Shown: piece after piece, positions 17,956 through 26,077 of the stretch
How positions within the stretch are numbered: position 1 is the stretch's first letter
Layout of the letters: each line of letters begins with the position of its first letter
From: Clostridiaceae bacterium
GTDB lineage: Bacteria > Bacillota > Clostridia > DSM-8532
Reading direction: 5' to 3'
Length of the DNA stretch: 64,000 nt
Assembly: GCA_012728015.1 (NCBI GenBank)
Contig: JAAYFY010000046.1
Location: 1 to 64,000, forward strand
Notes under the pieces: generated by a model
Told to the model about the DNA's origin: nothing
The model's input: only the letters and a program-made list of their open reading frames with translations
Databases searched by the model: none
Made by a program: the position numbers and the translations under genes

Positions 17956-18396
17956 ATGGCTACAGAAACCAGGTTTCCCGTAAGGTATGCCGAAACCGAC
18001 CAGATGGGAATAGTGCACCATTCGGTCTATCCCGTATGGTTTGAATGCGGAAGGACAGAGCATATAAAAGCTTTCGGACTTCCCTACCATGAGCTTGAGA
18101 AGGCGGGAATCATGCTGCCTCTTATAAGGATGGGAGTGGAATACAAAAAACCTGTCCATTACGGGGACATGGTGGTGATCCGCACCAGCGTATCCGAAGC
18201 CACAAGGGTCAGGCTTGTTGTCTCTTACGAAGTGTATGCGGAGGGAGATCCTCAGCTTTGTGCCAGGGGTTTTACCGAGCATGCCTGGACTTCTTCTGAC
18301 CTTAAACCTGTTAATCTTTCAAAATATAATCCCGATATTTATGAAAGATTAAAGCCGATGTTTTGCGAAGCAACAGGAGTTAAACCCGAAGTATGA
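17956..18396 (+). CDS. YbgC/FadM-type acyl-CoA thioesterase
   Basis: 146-aa hot-dog-fold thioesterase of the 4-hydroxybenzoyl-CoA thioesterase group. The catalytic segment RYAETDQMGIVHHSVYPVWFE carries the conserved Asp. The substrate is probably a short or medium acyl-CoA; with pgsA next to it, a link to lipid metabolism is reasonable but inferred. Start: AAGGTGAG is 7 nt before the ATG at 17956; the in-frame GTG at 17944 lies inside that site. It overlaps the next gene by ATGA. Confidence 0.88.
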   Translation: MATETRFPVRYAETDQMGIVHHSVYPVWFECGRTEHIKAFGLPYHELEKAGIMLPLIRMGVEYKKPVHYGDMVVIRTSVSEATRVRLVVSYEVYAEGDPQLCARGFTEHAWTSSDLKPVNLSKYNPDIYERLKPMFCEATGVKPEV

Positions 18397-18929
18397 AAAC
18401 GTTATTCAGACATGTCCCGAATTTTCTTACGGTATTGAGACTGGCAGCGGTTCCGGTTTTCTACGTGCTGATGATGGACGACAAAAGGACTGCCGCGATA
18501 TGGGTATTTCTTTTTGCTGAATTCACCGATGTTCTCGACGGTATTATCGCAAGGAAATTCAATTTTATAACGCCTTTCGGCAAAATTGCCGATCCTGTCG
18601 CCGACAAGATGATGCAGCTTACGGCGCTGTTCGTTTTAGGCCGAAAGGATATGATTCCCCGCATCATACCTTACCTGGTCCTGTTCAAAGAGCTGTTCCT
18701 GCTGATTTCCGGGCTTTTCCTTATAAGAAAGAATATAGATATGTCATCCAAATGGTTTGGCAAGCTGACATCGGTTTTGTTCTTCATAGCGATCATGATG
18801 GCTTTCCTGGGCGTTCCCAGGAAGATTACCGATGTGATGCTGTGGATATGCGTAGGCATGGCTGTATTCGCATCCATCATGTATATCAGGAATTATTTTA
18901 TGCAGGTTGGGGAAAAGACTGAATCATAA
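18393..18929 (+). CDS. pgsA: CDP-alcohol phosphatidyltransferase, PgsA-like
   Basis: 178-aa membrane enzyme expected to transfer phosphatidyl groups from CDP-diacylglycerol to glycerol-3-phosphate. The full catalytic motif D-x2-DG-x2-AR-x8-G-x3-D-x3-D is visible in DVLDGIIARKFNFITPFG and KIADPVAD. About four to five hydrophobic helices follow. The start overlaps the thioesterase stop (ATGA). Bacillota often have more than one such enzyme, so phosphatidylglycerophosphate as product is likely rather than certain. Confidence 0.85.
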   Translation: MKTLFRHVPNFLTVLRLAAVPVFYVLMMDDKRTAAIWVFLFAEFTDVLDGIIARKFNFITPFGKIADPVADKMMQLTALFVLGRKDMIPRIIPYLVLFKELFLLISGLFLIRKNIDMSSKWFGKLTSVLFFIAIMMAFLGVPRKITDVMLWICVGMAVFASIMYIRNYFMQVGEKTES

Positions 18930-18963
18930 AGCTATATAGCGGTTTAATATGCATAATAATAAG

Positions 18964-18986
18964 AAAGCGGGATTACATCCCGCTTT
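18964..18986. terminator. Bidirectional terminator between pgsA and the small-protein genes
   Basis: Inverted repeat AAGCGGGAT/ATCCCGCTT with a 3-nt TAC loop. T-rich sequence follows on the plus strand (TTTT) and on the minus strand (TCTTATTATTA). It serves both convergent transcripts. Confidence 0.8.
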
Positions 18987-18993
18987 TGGCTTA

Positions 18994-19116
18994 TTAATTG
19001 CAGCATCCGCCGCCAAACAGACCCCTGTCCCAGAACAGACAAAGGAATATAAGAATAAAGAACAGTACGGTGCAATCGCTTCCAAAACCGGTCTTTGCTC
19101 CCAAGACGTTATCCAT
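18994..19116 (-). CDS. 40-aa WDRG small membrane protein (copy 1)
   Basis: Tiny protein starting MDNVLGAKTGFGSDC, followed by one hydrophobic helix (VLFFILIFLCLF), then WDRG and a Gly/Cys-rich tail ending GGGCCN. AAGGAGGT lies 6 nt before the ATG, a perfect ribosome site that makes this a convincing gene despite its length. It is a clear paralogue of the neighbouring 36-aa ORF: both have a polar N-terminus with GFG/GLG, an acidic-Cys pair, an FxILFL-type helix and LFWDRG. Short hydrophobic peptides of this layout are common in spore-formers, so a spore-associated role is likely but inferred. Confidence 0.82.
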   Translation of the reverse strand: MDNVLGAKTGFGSDCTVLFFILIFLCLFWDRGLFGGGCCN

Positions 19117-19157
19117 AACGGCACCTCCTTCCGGGAAAAGTCAATTCACCAACCTCG

Positions 19158-19268
19158 TCAGCAGGGTGATATGTTGGAGCAGCCGCCCCTGTCCCAGAAA
19201 AGCAGCAGGAAAAGGATGATGAACATAAGGACTTCGCAATTGTCACCCAAACCTTTGAAGAATCCCAT
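19158..19268 (-). CDS. 36-aa WDRG small membrane protein (copy 2)
   Basis: Starts MGFFKGLGDNCEVL, continues as a single hydrophobic helix (MFIILFLLLF), then WDRGGC and a short tail ending SPC. GGGAGGT is 7 nt before the ATG. It lies 41 bp upstream of copy 1 in the same orientation, so the two probably form a two-gene unit ending at the 18964-18986 terminator. The shared LFWDRG motif and gene order indicate tandem duplication. No sporulation-sigma promoter could be assigned with confidence upstream. Confidence 0.82.
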   Translation of the reverse strand: MGFFKGLGDNCEVLMFIILFLLLFWDRGGCSNISPC

Positions 19269-19458
19269 ATAATTACCTCCCATGCCTTTTTGAACTCAAT
19301 ACATACTATTCCAATCCATACGAATGGGTTACAAGACAGGCCATGGATTAAGGGGCCTGGAAGCCCTAAAAACCCGATTGGTCCATACTTCCTGTTCTAT
19401 GTCCCGGGGCTGCTGAATAGGAATAGACTGTGGATCGGACATAATGGGGGAATTGTTT

Positions 19459-19941
19459 GTGAAAGACGGGTCATACAATTCGGGCAGCAACGCGAGGCAG
19501 TTCTTGAAAAGCCTGCTAAGATGTGTTGCCGTTTCATTCATCCTCACCTTTGTGATCCTTGTAATAGCGGCTGTTCTTCTTTGCTTTACCGATTTTCCCG
19601 AAAAATACACGCTGCCTTCGGCCATCGCGGCAACGGTGCTGGGTGTTCTTGCCGGAAGCAGCAAGTTTGCCGGGAGGAACCCGGAAAAGCGCATCATATC
19701 AGCATTGATACTGGCTGTCATCTATGCTGTTTTGGCCTATTTGACAGGATGCCTTATCCAGGGGAAGGTTATGATCAGCGGCAATACGGCGCTATTTACG
19801 GCTATCGTGCTGGTAACGGGGGCAATCGGAGGAATCCTGGCAGGCAGGGCAGGAAAGCCAGCCGGTAAATACAAGGGCGGTTCAGGCATGCTATCCCGCC
19901 GGTTCAAAAAGGGCGGATACAAACTTGGGAAAACCGGCTGA
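19459..19941 (+). CDS. TIGR04086-like four-helix membrane protein
   Basis: About 160-aa membrane protein with four predicted helices and a basic C-terminal tail (RRFKKGGYKLGKTG). The layout and the glycine-rich helices (AIAATVLGVLAGSSKFAG, GAIGGILAGRAG) resemble the TIGR04086 family, widespread in Clostridia and of unknown function. GTG at 19459 is preferred with GGGGGAA 6 nt upstream; an ATG five codons earlier (19444) is possible but lies inside that site. Confidence 0.72.
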   Translation: MKDGSYNSGSNARQFLKSLLRCVAVSFILTFVILVIAAVLLCFTDFPEKYTLPSAIAATVLGVLAGSSKFAGRNPEKRIISALILAVIYAVLAYLTGCLIQGKVMISGNTALFTAIVLVTGAIGGILAGRAGKPAGKYKGGSGMLSRRFKKGGYKLGKTG

Positions 19942-19975
19942 CCTGTATAATATGGGTCAATGTAAGATAATGTCA

Positions 19976-20004
19976 TTGAATACGGCCTTACGATAAGCTA
20001 TAAT
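19976..20004 (+). promoter_or_regulatory. Sigma-A promoter for the cobO-type gene
   Basis: TTGAAT (19976-19981), 17 nt, TATAAT (19999-20004). The leader to 20093 is about 82 nt, too short for a cobalamin riboswitch. Confidence 0.7.
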
Positions 20005-20092
20005 ATGGATGACAGGGGATGTTTGTCTCTTGTCGTTTTATATATGGACAAAACTTGCTCTGTGCGTTTGGCGGGCGAGAGCCGGGTAAGAT

Positions 20093-20626
20093 ATGGTAAA
20101 CAGGCAGGGTTTCTTACATCTGTATATTGGAGAGGGGAAAGGGAAGACCACATCGGCTGTCGGAATGGCCGTAAGAGCCGCAGGCTGGAACTGGCCGGTG
20201 CTGTTCTGCCAGTTCCTGAAGTCTGCTGACACCGGGGAACTGAAGGTCCTGGACGAACTGAAGGACAGGATCACACTGTTCCGTCCCTCCATGAGACATA
20301 AAGGCTTTTTCTGGGAGCAGACTCCGCGGCAGCGCGAGGAAACCAGGGATGATCTTAAGCAGGGCTGGAGCCAGATCGAGAAGATGGTAGCTGACCAGTC
20401 CTTCAGCATGATCGTGTTGGATGAAATACTGGATGCGCTGTATTTGGAGCTCATCCATGAGAGCCAGGTATTAAGCCTGATCCGGGAACATCGTTCCGAA
20501 TGGATCCTTACAGGCAGAAAAGCCTCCGAGACCTTAATTGACCAAGCCGACTATATCACCCGGATGGAACCTGTCAGACACCCTTTCCAAAAGGGAGTGA
20601 AGGCAAGACGGGGGATTGAGTACTGA
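20093..20626 (+). CDS. cobO: Corrinoid adenosyltransferase (CobO/BtuR type)
   Basis: Transfers the adenosyl group of ATP to reduced corrinoids to form the adenosylcobalamin series. 177 aa. The P-loop GEGKGKTTSAVGMAVRA is at the N-terminus, then CQFLKS, the Walker-B-like MIVLDEILDALYLELI, and the C-terminal signature KGVKARRGIEY. It stands alone here, without cobalamin synthesis genes, so salvage is the likely use. The ATG follows a stop codon in frame two codons upstream; the ribosome site is weak. Confidence 0.92.
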   Translation: MVNRQGFLHLYIGEGKGKTTSAVGMAVRAAGWNWPVLFCQFLKSADTGELKVLDELKDRITLFRPSMRHKGFFWEQTPRQREETRDDLKQGWSQIEKMVADQSFSMIVLDEILDALYLELIHESQVLSLIREHRSEWILTGRKASETLIDQADYITRMEPVRHPFQKGVKARRGIEY

Positions 20627-20674
20627 TCCAGCTGGAGCAAAAACAACCGATTAATGCATGAAAGGAAGCACGCA

Positions 20675-21865
20675 ATGGACAAAAGAAACAAGTCTGCCCT
20701 GTTGGTATTGGTCATATGCATGGTTATTACCGGCGTTTTATATACCGCTTGCAATACCGGGCCGGGAAGCGAAATCTCCAAGAATACTCCTGCCGCTGAT
20801 AACACGCCTTCGGCCGAGACGCCCGGGGCGCCTGATGAAACGCCTGCCACTGCCGTGCCACATCCGACACCCGGGGAAACACCTGATACGACCGAACCTG
20901 CCCAGGAGCAGAGGCCGGGACATTTGATACGGACCGATTATGAAAACTTCCAGCCCAATGAATCAGGGGAGATCCCCATAATCATGTTCCACAATTTTGT
21001 GGAGGCCTTTGAGCCGGGGATGGACAAAGAGTTCACAACTACTTTCAGTGAATTTGAGGCCATGCTGGAAACACTGTACGAGCAAGGCTTCCGCCTGATC
21101 AGCATGCGCGATTTCATTGAATGCAGCATAGACGTGCCTGCGGGCACCATGCCCATGGTGTTTACATTTGATGACGGCACATCCGGACAATTCAGCCTGA
21201 TCGAGGAGGACGGTACCCTCAAGGTTAACCCCAGGTCGGCGTTGGGCATCATGATGGCATTTAATGAAAAGCATCCGGATTTCGGACTTAAAGGCATTTT
21301 CTATGTGAATATGGATTATGGCAGCAAGACCTTTGATGGAGCCGGCGAACTGAAGGACAGGTTCAGGTTCCTTCTGGAACATGGACTGGAACTGGGCACC
21401 CACACCTGGGGGCATGTAAACTTCACTACAGGGGTAAAAACCGCGGATCAGGTTTTGGAAAGCATCGGCAGGAACCAGGAGGCGGCATATTCCATTATCC
21501 CCGATCTTGAGTTTTACTCGATGGCGCTTCCCTACGGCAGTCTTCCCAAGTCCGACGAATTGAAGGCCCTTTTGAGGGAAGGGACATACAACGGTATACA
21601 CTATGAACACAAAAGCATCATGGCGGTAGGCGCAAACCCTTCAAAGCCGCCTATCTCCCCGGATTACAACCCGGAATATGTTCCAAGGATCAGGATGCAG
21701 GGAATGGAGCCGGTCATCCAGGACCTGACCTGGTGGCTTCCCAAGATGACCCCCGAAAGGATGTTTGTCAGCGACGGCGACCCGGATACCATAGTAGTTC
21801 CTGAAGACAGGAAGGACCGGGTGAATGAATCAAGCCTCAACGGCAAAACCCTTATACTATACTGA
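20675..21865 (+). CDS. Polysaccharide deacetylase-family lipoprotein
   Basis: About 396 aa. Signal peptide ending in lipobox YTAC, a Pro/Thr-rich linker (about residues 30-85), then a NodB-like carbohydrate esterase 4 domain. The metal/catalytic motifs are FTFDDGT and GTHTWGHVNF, the second corresponding to the H-(S/T)-x-x-H motif. The domain likely deacetylates a cell-wall or surface polysaccharide outside the membrane. ATG 20675 is chosen with AAAGGAAG upstream and because the signal peptide starts there; an ATG at 20654 has no site. Followed by a promoter for the next gene. Confidence 0.87.
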   Translation: MDKRNKSALLVLVICMVITGVLYTACNTGPGSEISKNTPAADNTPSAETPGAPDETPATAVPHPTPGETPDTTEPAQEQRPGHLIRTDYENFQPNESGEIPIIMFHNFVEAFEPGMDKEFTTTFSEFEAMLETLYEQGFRLISMRDFIECSIDVPAGTMPMVFTFDDGTSGQFSLIEEDGTLKVNPRSALGIMMAFNEKHPDFGLKGIFYVNMDYGSKTFDGAGELKDRFRFLLEHGLELGTHTWGHVNFTTGVKTADQVLESIGRNQEAAYSIIPDLEFYSMALPYGSLPKSDELKALLREGTYNGIHYEHKSIMAVGANPSKPPISPDYNPEYVPRIRMQGMEPVIQDLTWWLPKMTPERMFVSDGDPDTIVVPEDRKDRVNESSLNGKTLILY

Positions 21866-21886
21866 TTCTGTGGCGACTGGGAAACA

Positions 21887-21915
21887 TTGATTATTTTTAA
21901 TAATTGATGTACAAT
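21887..21915 (+). promoter_or_regulatory. Promoter for the orphan 106-aa gene
   Basis: TTGATT (21887-21892), 17 nt, TACAAT (21910-21915). The leader is about 90 nt. Confidence 0.6.
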
Positions 21916-22010
21916 ATGATATAAGGATGGTATTTGTTTTTCCCTGATCCTCTGCCATTTTTTGTGTTCAGAGTTCCTTTATCATGCTTATTTAAAGGAG
22001 GTCTTTATAA

Positions 22011-22331
22011 ATGTCACTTAACGAATCCAAAAACCTGGAGAAACAAATGGAAGACAACGAAGTTAAAAAGAAAGCTATAAAGCTGGTTATCGCTCACCTT
22101 AAGAGAAAGGTATCAAAGGAGTATATGGGAATCGAATACCTGGCTGCGTGGCTTGAAGAAATGGATGAATTGCTCAAGGCAGAGGAGTTCGATATCAGGG
22201 AATACCATCGCATGAGAAGGCAGCTGAACAGCGTTATTGAGAGCACTCTGGATGAAGAAATGCGCACCAAGCTCAGGAACTCATGGTATAGCTTCGGAAG
22301 AGCCCTTGAGAAGAAAGCAGGGCCTTATTAA
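22011..22331 (+). CDS. Hypothetical 106-aa helical protein
   Basis: Not recognised. Highly charged and predicted almost entirely helical, without signal peptide, membrane segment, cysteines or known motif. Distinctive stretches are KLVIAHLKRKVSKEYMGIEYLAAWLEEMDELL and STLDEEMRTKLRNSW. It is undoubtedly expressed: a good promoter (21887-21915), AAAGGAGGTC 7 nt before the ATG, and a very strong terminator that includes its own stop codon. The monocistronic layout and small size resemble regulatory or structural proteins of spore-formers, but no function can be assigned. Confidence 0.85.
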   Translation: MSLNESKNLEKQMEDNEVKKKAIKLVIAHLKRKVSKEYMGIEYLAAWLEEMDELLKAEEFDIREYHRMRRQLNSVIESTLDEEMRTKLRNSWYSFGRALEKKAGPY

Positions 22332-22368
22332 AAACCCCGATTGAAACAATCGGGGTTTTTAATAAGGC
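22322..22368. terminator. Bidirectional terminator, 22-bp perfect inverted repeat
   Basis: Perfect 22-bp inverted repeat (22322-22343 and 22347-22368) with a 3-nt AAA loop; the GC core is CCCCGATTG/CAATCGGGG, flanked by A5 and T5 runs. The left arm contains the stop codon of the 106-aa gene. It terminates transcripts from both directions (106-aa gene and argH). Confidence 0.92.
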
Positions 22369-22370
22369 TA

Positions 22371-22400
22371 CGACGCATCGAGTAACCGATGCAGTCGTGG
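22371..22400. other. Second stem-loop downstream of argH
   Basis: ACGAC-GCATCG ... CGATGC-A-GTCGT forms an 11-bp stem with a single bulged A and a 6-nt loop. It sits between the argH stop and the bidirectional terminator and may protect the argH mRNA 3' end. Confidence 0.5.
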
Positions 22401-22431
22401 AGGGAGAAGCAAATCGGCAATGGTTTGAAGA

Positions 22432-23814
22432 TCACCTCATCTGCTCATCAATAAAGGCTTTTCCGCTATCAATCGAAGCCAGCACGCTTTCCGCGGCAGG
22501 CCCGCCCGGAACCTTTCTACCGTTTACACATGATTCAAGGCTGATAGAGTCATATACATCCTGTGATATATGACCGGAGAAACTGCGCATCTCTTCCAGT
22601 GTCATATCCTCCAGGGCTATATCTTTGTCGATGCAATAGGCCACCATTCTGCCTGCAATCTCGTGGCTGTCACGGAAGGGAACCCCTTTCCTTACCAGGT
22701 AGTCGGCCAGGTCGGTGGCGTTGGTAAAGCCTCCCCTGGCGGCACTCAGCATGCGGGACTTGCTTATTCTCATGGTATCCAGCATCCTGGAAAATACGGC
22801 AAGGCAGCCCTTTACGGTATCCAAAGCGTCAAACAGGGCTTCCTTGTCTTCCTGCATATCCTTGTTGTAGGCCAGTGGCAGTCCTTTCATGACGGTAAGG
22901 AGGGACATGAGGCTTCCGAAGACCCGTCCGCTCTTTCCGCGCACCAGTTCTGCCGCGTCGGGGTTCTTTTTTTGTGGCATGATGCTGGAACCTGTACTGT
23001 AGGCATCATCCAGCTCGATGAAGCCGAACTCGGCTGAGCTCCAGAGAATGATCTCCTCACTTAACCGGCTCAGGTGGACCATAACAATTGACAGGCAGGA
23101 GGCAAGCTCAATGGCGAAGTCCCGGTCGCTTACACCATCCAGGCTGTTTTCGGTGATCCCGTCAAAACCAAGCTCTTCGGCTACCATCATCCGGTCGATG
23201 GGGTAGGTGGTCGAGGCAAGGGCCCCCGAGCCCAGGGGCATGATGTTTACCCTCTTATAGCAATCATCAAGCCTTTCTATGTCACGCCTGAACATCTGGA
23301 AGTAGGCCATCAGATGATGGGCGAGGGTGATTGGCTGTGCCCTCTGAAGATGTGTATAGCCTGGCATTATGGTGTCAAGGTTATTCTCAGACAGTTTTAT
23401 CAGTATGCTTTCCAGGCCGAGAAGCATAGCCTTGATGGCTTTTATATCATCCCGCAGATACATGCGGAAATCAAGGGCCACCTGGTCATTGCGGCTTCTG
23501 CCGGTATGCAGCTTTTTGCCAGTCTGGCCGATCCTGTCAATAAGTATGCTTTCAATATTCATATGTATATCTTCAGCCGACACGTCGAACTCGACCCTGC
23601 CCTGTTCGATGTCATCAAGGATTTCAAACAGGGTCTTCCTTATGAGCTCGGCTTCGTCCAGGGGTATTATCCCGCACTTTCCAAGCATTCTCACATGGGC
23701 GGCGCTGCCCAGGATATCCTGGCGGTACATCCTGCTGTCAAACCTTATGGATGCGTTAAAATCATCCATAAGGGAATCAGTATCCTTTTTAAACCTACCG
23801 GCCCAAAGCTTCAT
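22432..23814 (-). CDS. argH: Argininosuccinate lyase
   Basis: Final step of arginine synthesis: argininosuccinate to arginine plus fumarate. 460 aa, normal length. N-terminal KLWAGRF, the [13 protein letters not shown] block, [12 protein letters not shown] and the superfamily signature [12 protein letters not shown] are present. The ATG has AGGAGAGG 6 nt upstream. It lies downstream of argG on the same strand, separated by a 116-bp spacer with competing hairpins. The transcript ends at the 22322-22368 terminator. Confidence 0.98.
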   Translation of the reverse strand: MKLWAGRFKKDTDSLMDDFNASIRFDSRMYRQDILGSAAHVRMLGKCGIIPLDEAELIRKTLFEILDDIEQGRVEFDVSAEDIHMNIESILIDRIGQTGKKLHTGRSRNDQVALDFRMYLRDDIKAIKAMLLGLESILIKLSENNLDTIMPGYTHLQRAQPITLAHHLMAYFQMFRRDIERLDDCYKRVNIMPLGSGALASTTYPIDRMMVAEELGFDGITENSLDGVSDRDFAIELASCLSIVMVHLSRLSEEIILWSSAEFGFIELDDAYSTGSSIMPQKKNPDAAELVRGKSGRVFGSLMSLLTVMKGLPLAYNKDMQEDKEALFDALDTVKGCLAVFSRMLDTMRISKSRMLSAARGGFTNATDLADYLVRKGVPFRDSHEIAGRMVAYCIDKDIALEDMTLEEMRSFSGHISQDVYDSISLESCVNGRKVPGGPAAESVLASIDSGKAFIDEQMR

Positions 23815-23841
23815 GTGTTTCCTCTCCTAATGCATTAAACT

Positions 23842-23912
23842 TTCCGGCACGCCATGCCGCTGCCGGAAGACAAATCGGACCAAAGGGGGGGCATCCGTGT
23901 TGTCTTCCGGCA
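23842..23912 (-). promoter_or_regulatory. Competing hairpins in the argG-argH intergenic region
   Basis: Three related segments on the transcribed (minus) strand: A = TGCCGGAAGACAA (23912-23900 region), B = TTGTCTTCCGGCA (23873-23861) and C = TGCCGGAA (23849-23842). A pairs with B over 13 bp (perfect), or B pairs with C over 8 bp; the two structures exclude each other. A run of seven C residues (minus strand) lies between A and B. This fits an attenuator, or a processing/stability element setting argH relative to argG. Confidence 0.6.
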
Positions 23913-23930
23913 ACACAGGCGAGTAAAGGT

Positions 23931-25151
23931 TTAATCCATTATCTTATTGGCCTTCTTCATGTTTGCCTGGACCTTCATGGGAAGTCCAAACAGGTTGATA
24001 AAGCCTTCAGCGTCCTTCTGGTTATATACCTGGTCCTCTTCGAATGTGCAGAGTTCTTCGCTGAAAAGGGAATAGGGGGACTCAATCCCAGCGGGAATGA
24101 TATTTCCCTTGTACAGCTTAAGACGGACTTTTCCGGTGACATACCTCTGGGTGGCATCCACAAAGGCCGAAAGGGCTTCACGCAGCGGTGAGAACCATTG
24201 TCCATAGTAAACAAGCTCAGCAAACCTCTGGGCGACCAAATCCTTATAATGCAGGGTGTCACGGTCGATGCAGATGCTCTCCAGTTCCCTGTGGGCTGCG
24301 TAGAGGATGGTTCCTCCAGGCGTTTCATAAACTCCGCGTGATTTTATGCCCACCAGGCGGTTTTCCACAATGTCCGCGATACCGATCCCATTCTTCCCGC
24401 CTATACTGTTGAGCTCCTGCATCAGTTCGACTGGCCCCAGCCTCTCACCATTAAGGGAGACAGGGATACCCTGTTCAAAGCCCAGTTCTATATAGGTTGG
24501 CTGATCAGGCGCCTTCTCAGGTGTTACCGAAAGCTGAAGCAGCCTGTCGTACAAAGGTTCGTTGGCCGGGTTTTCAAGCTCCGAGCCCTCATGGCTAAGG
24601 TGCCAAATATTCCTGTCACGGCTGTAGTTATATTCCTTTGTAACCGGAATGGGTATGTTCCTGGCGGCCGCATATTCTATGGCATCCTCCCTGGAACGGA
24701 TATTCCATATCCTCCAGGGGGCGATAATCTTGAGTTCGGGGGCCAGGGCCTTTACAGTCAGCTCAAAGCGGACCTGGTCGTTGCCCTTTCCGGTGGCGCC
24801 GTGGGCTATGGCAACGGCGCCTTCCTTTTTTGCGATTTCCACAAGGCGTTTGGCTATAATAGGGCGGGCGAAGGAGGTCCCGAGCAAATACTTGCCCTCG
24901 TATACAGCACCTGCCTTCAGGGTGGGGAAAACATAATCGGTTATGAACTCCTCTGTCAGGTCTTCTATGTAAATCTTCGAAGCACCGCTTTTAATGGCTT
25001 TTTCGCGCAATGGTTCCAGTTCCTCGCCCTGTCCCACATTGGCTGCCATTGCGATCACTTCATAATCGTAGTTTTCCTTCAGCCAGGGGATGATTATGGA
25101 TGTATCCAGACCACCCGAATAGGCTAGTACAACTTTTTCCCTGCTGCTCAT
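23931..25151 (-). CDS. argG: Argininosuccinate synthase
   Basis: ATP-dependent condensation of citrulline and aspartate. 406 aa. The PP-loop [11 protein letters not shown] is at the N-terminus, followed by [15 protein letters not shown]-type residues ([13 protein letters not shown]), NIWHLSHEG and GIESPYSL. The ATG at 25151 has GGAGAG 6 nt upstream. It has its own promoter with an overlapping ARG-box-like sequence, so repression by ArgR/AhrC with arginine is expected. argH follows on the same strand. Confidence 0.98.
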   Translation of the reverse strand: MSSREKVVLAYSGGLDTSIIIPWLKENYDYEVIAMAANVGQGEELEPLREKAIKSGASKIYIEDLTEEFITDYVFPTLKAGAVYEGKYLLGTSFARPIIAKRLVEIAKKEGAVAIAHGATGKGNDQVRFELTVKALAPELKIIAPWRIWNIRSREDAIEYAAARNIPIPVTKEYNYSRDRNIWHLSHEGSELENPANEPLYDRLLQLSVTPEKAPDQPTYIELGFEQGIPVSLNGERLGPVELMQELNSIGGKNGIGIADIVENRLVGIKSRGVYETPGGTILYAAHRELESICIDRDTLHYKDLVAQRFAELVYYGQWFSPLREALSAFVDATQRYVTGKVRLKLYKGNIIPAGIESPYSLFSEELCTFEEDQVYNQKDAEGFINLFGLPMKVQANMKKANKIMD

Positions 25152-25243
25152 GAAAATCTCTCCAATCTGTGCTAATATTAATGAAAAAGAATTAACTAAA
25201 ATGTCGGTTGTACTAAATGGCTGACGACCATTAGGATATTATA

Positions 25244-25273
25244 ATTATACACATATATGAATATTTATGCAAC
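25244..25273 (-). promoter_or_regulatory. argG promoter with overlapping ARG box
   Basis: Minus strand: TTGCAT (25272-25267), 17 nt, TATAAT (25249-25244). TGCATAAATATTCA (25271-25258) matches the ArgR half-site arrangement TGAAT-N4-ATTCA with one mismatch and covers the -35 element, the usual position for repression. Confidence 0.65.
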
Positions 25274-25319
25274 TATTAATTCTGTTTTCCTTAAGGAACG
25301 AGAGGATGAAGAAGCCGAG

Positions 25320-25814
25320 ATGATCATTTTTGGAGTGGATCCGGGATTTGCCATCACAGGATATGGCGTAATTGAGTACAAAGGCAACAGGTTCAGGACC
25401 ATCGATTACGGTATTATCACAACAGACGCGAAAACCGAACTGTCCCGGAGGCTGTTAATATTGAGCGACAGGCTCCAGGCGTTATTGGAACAGCATAAGC
25501 CTGATGTAATGTCAGTTGAGGAATTGTTTTTCAATACCAATTTGAAAACCGCCATAGCAGTTGGGCACGGCAGGGGAGTGGTGCTTCTGACAGCGGCAAG
25601 GGCCGGTATACCTGTTTTTGAATATACGCCGCTCCAGGTTAAACAGGCTGTTGTCGGATATGGAAGGGCCAAAAAGGAACAGGTTCAGTACATGGTAAAG
25701 GTACTGCTGTCGCTGGACAGCATACCAAAGCCCGATGACGCGGCCGACGCGCTTGCTGCAGCCATATGCCATGCCCATAGTTATAGAGGTGAGAAATTGG
25801 AGGTTAGAGATTAA
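25320..25814 (+). CDS. ruvC: Holliday junction resolvase RuvC
   Basis: Resolves four-way junctions together with RuvAB. 164 aa from the ATG at 25320, the normal length. Catalytic acidic residues: Asp in GVDPG near the N-terminus, Glu in SVEELFF, and the C-terminal [15 protein letters not shown] carrying the last two. A longer in-frame start at 25257 would add 21 residues absent from the family and would run into the argG promoter, so it is rejected. ruvAB are not adjacent. Confidence 0.95.
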   Translation: MIIFGVDPGFAITGYGVIEYKGNRFRTIDYGIITTDAKTELSRRLLILSDRLQALLEQHKPDVMSVEELFFNTNLKTAIAVGHGRGVVLLTAARAGIPVFEYTPLQVKQAVVGYGRAKKEQVQYMVKVLLSLDSIPKPDDAADALAAAICHAHSYRGEKLEVRD

Positions 25815-25848
25815 GTAAGAAATCAGAAGTCGGAAATCAGATAACGTC
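25790..25848 (+). repeat. Degenerate 7-bp periodic purine-rich tract at the ruvC 3' end
   Basis: Successive 7-mers such as AGAAATC, AGAAGTC, GGAAATC and AGATAAC follow and overlap the ruvC stop codon. Same periodicity as the tracts at 16929-16963 and 35366-35416. Confidence 0.5.
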
Positions 25849-25877
25849 CCACCTCACATTTCTAAAATGACATAATA

Positions 25878-25904
25878 AAAGCCGGTTCTCTGGAAACCGG
25901 CTTT
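25878..25904. terminator. Terminator between ruvC and tRNA-Gln
   Basis: 10-bp stem AAAGCCGGTT/AACCGGCTTT with a 7-nt loop. It is suitable for ruvC on the plus strand and for the tRNA transcript on the minus strand. Confidence 0.7.
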
Positions 25905-25909
25905 CAATA

Positions 25910-25983
25910 TGGCTGCGGATCAAGGATTTGAACCCTGACAAACTGATCCAGAGTCAGTCGTGCTACCATTACACCAATCCGCA
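25910..25983 (-). tRNA. tRNA-Gln (anticodon CUG)
   Basis: 74-nt cloverleaf: acceptor TGCGGAT/ATCCGCA, D-arm with GGTAG, anticodon stem ACTGA/TCAGT with loop CTCTGGA giving anticodon CTG, T-arm CAGGG TTCAAAT CCTTG, and an encoded 3' G-CCA. It reads CAG codons. Confidence 0.95.
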
Positions 25984-26008
25984 ACATATTCTTTTGTGAC
26001 CGATGATT

Positions 26009-26037
26009 ATTATAATATGATTATGCCCGCATTTCAA
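26009..26037 (-). promoter_or_regulatory. Promoter for tRNA-Gln
   Basis: Minus strand TTGAAA (26037-26032), 17 nt, TATAAT (26014-26009), about 20 nt before the mature 5' end. Confidence 0.75.
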
Positions 26038-26077
26038 GTCCATTTTATTACTTTGCGACGTAAAAAACAGCTGAGAT

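Noticed and set aside
19290-19868. 192-aa ORF overlapping the TIGR04086-like gene
   Set aside because: Composition is typical of an out-of-frame shadow (rich in C, R, S, G), no ribosome site, and the overlapping frame encodes a credible membrane protein.
20005-20092. Cobalamin riboswitch upstream of cobO
   Set aside because: The leader is only about 82 nt and lacks the B12-box; riboswitches of this class need about 200 nt.
25257-25319. N-terminal extension of RuvC from ATG 25257
   Set aside because: It would overlap the argG promoter/ARG box and add residues absent from RuvC; the ATG at 25320 gives the normal protein.
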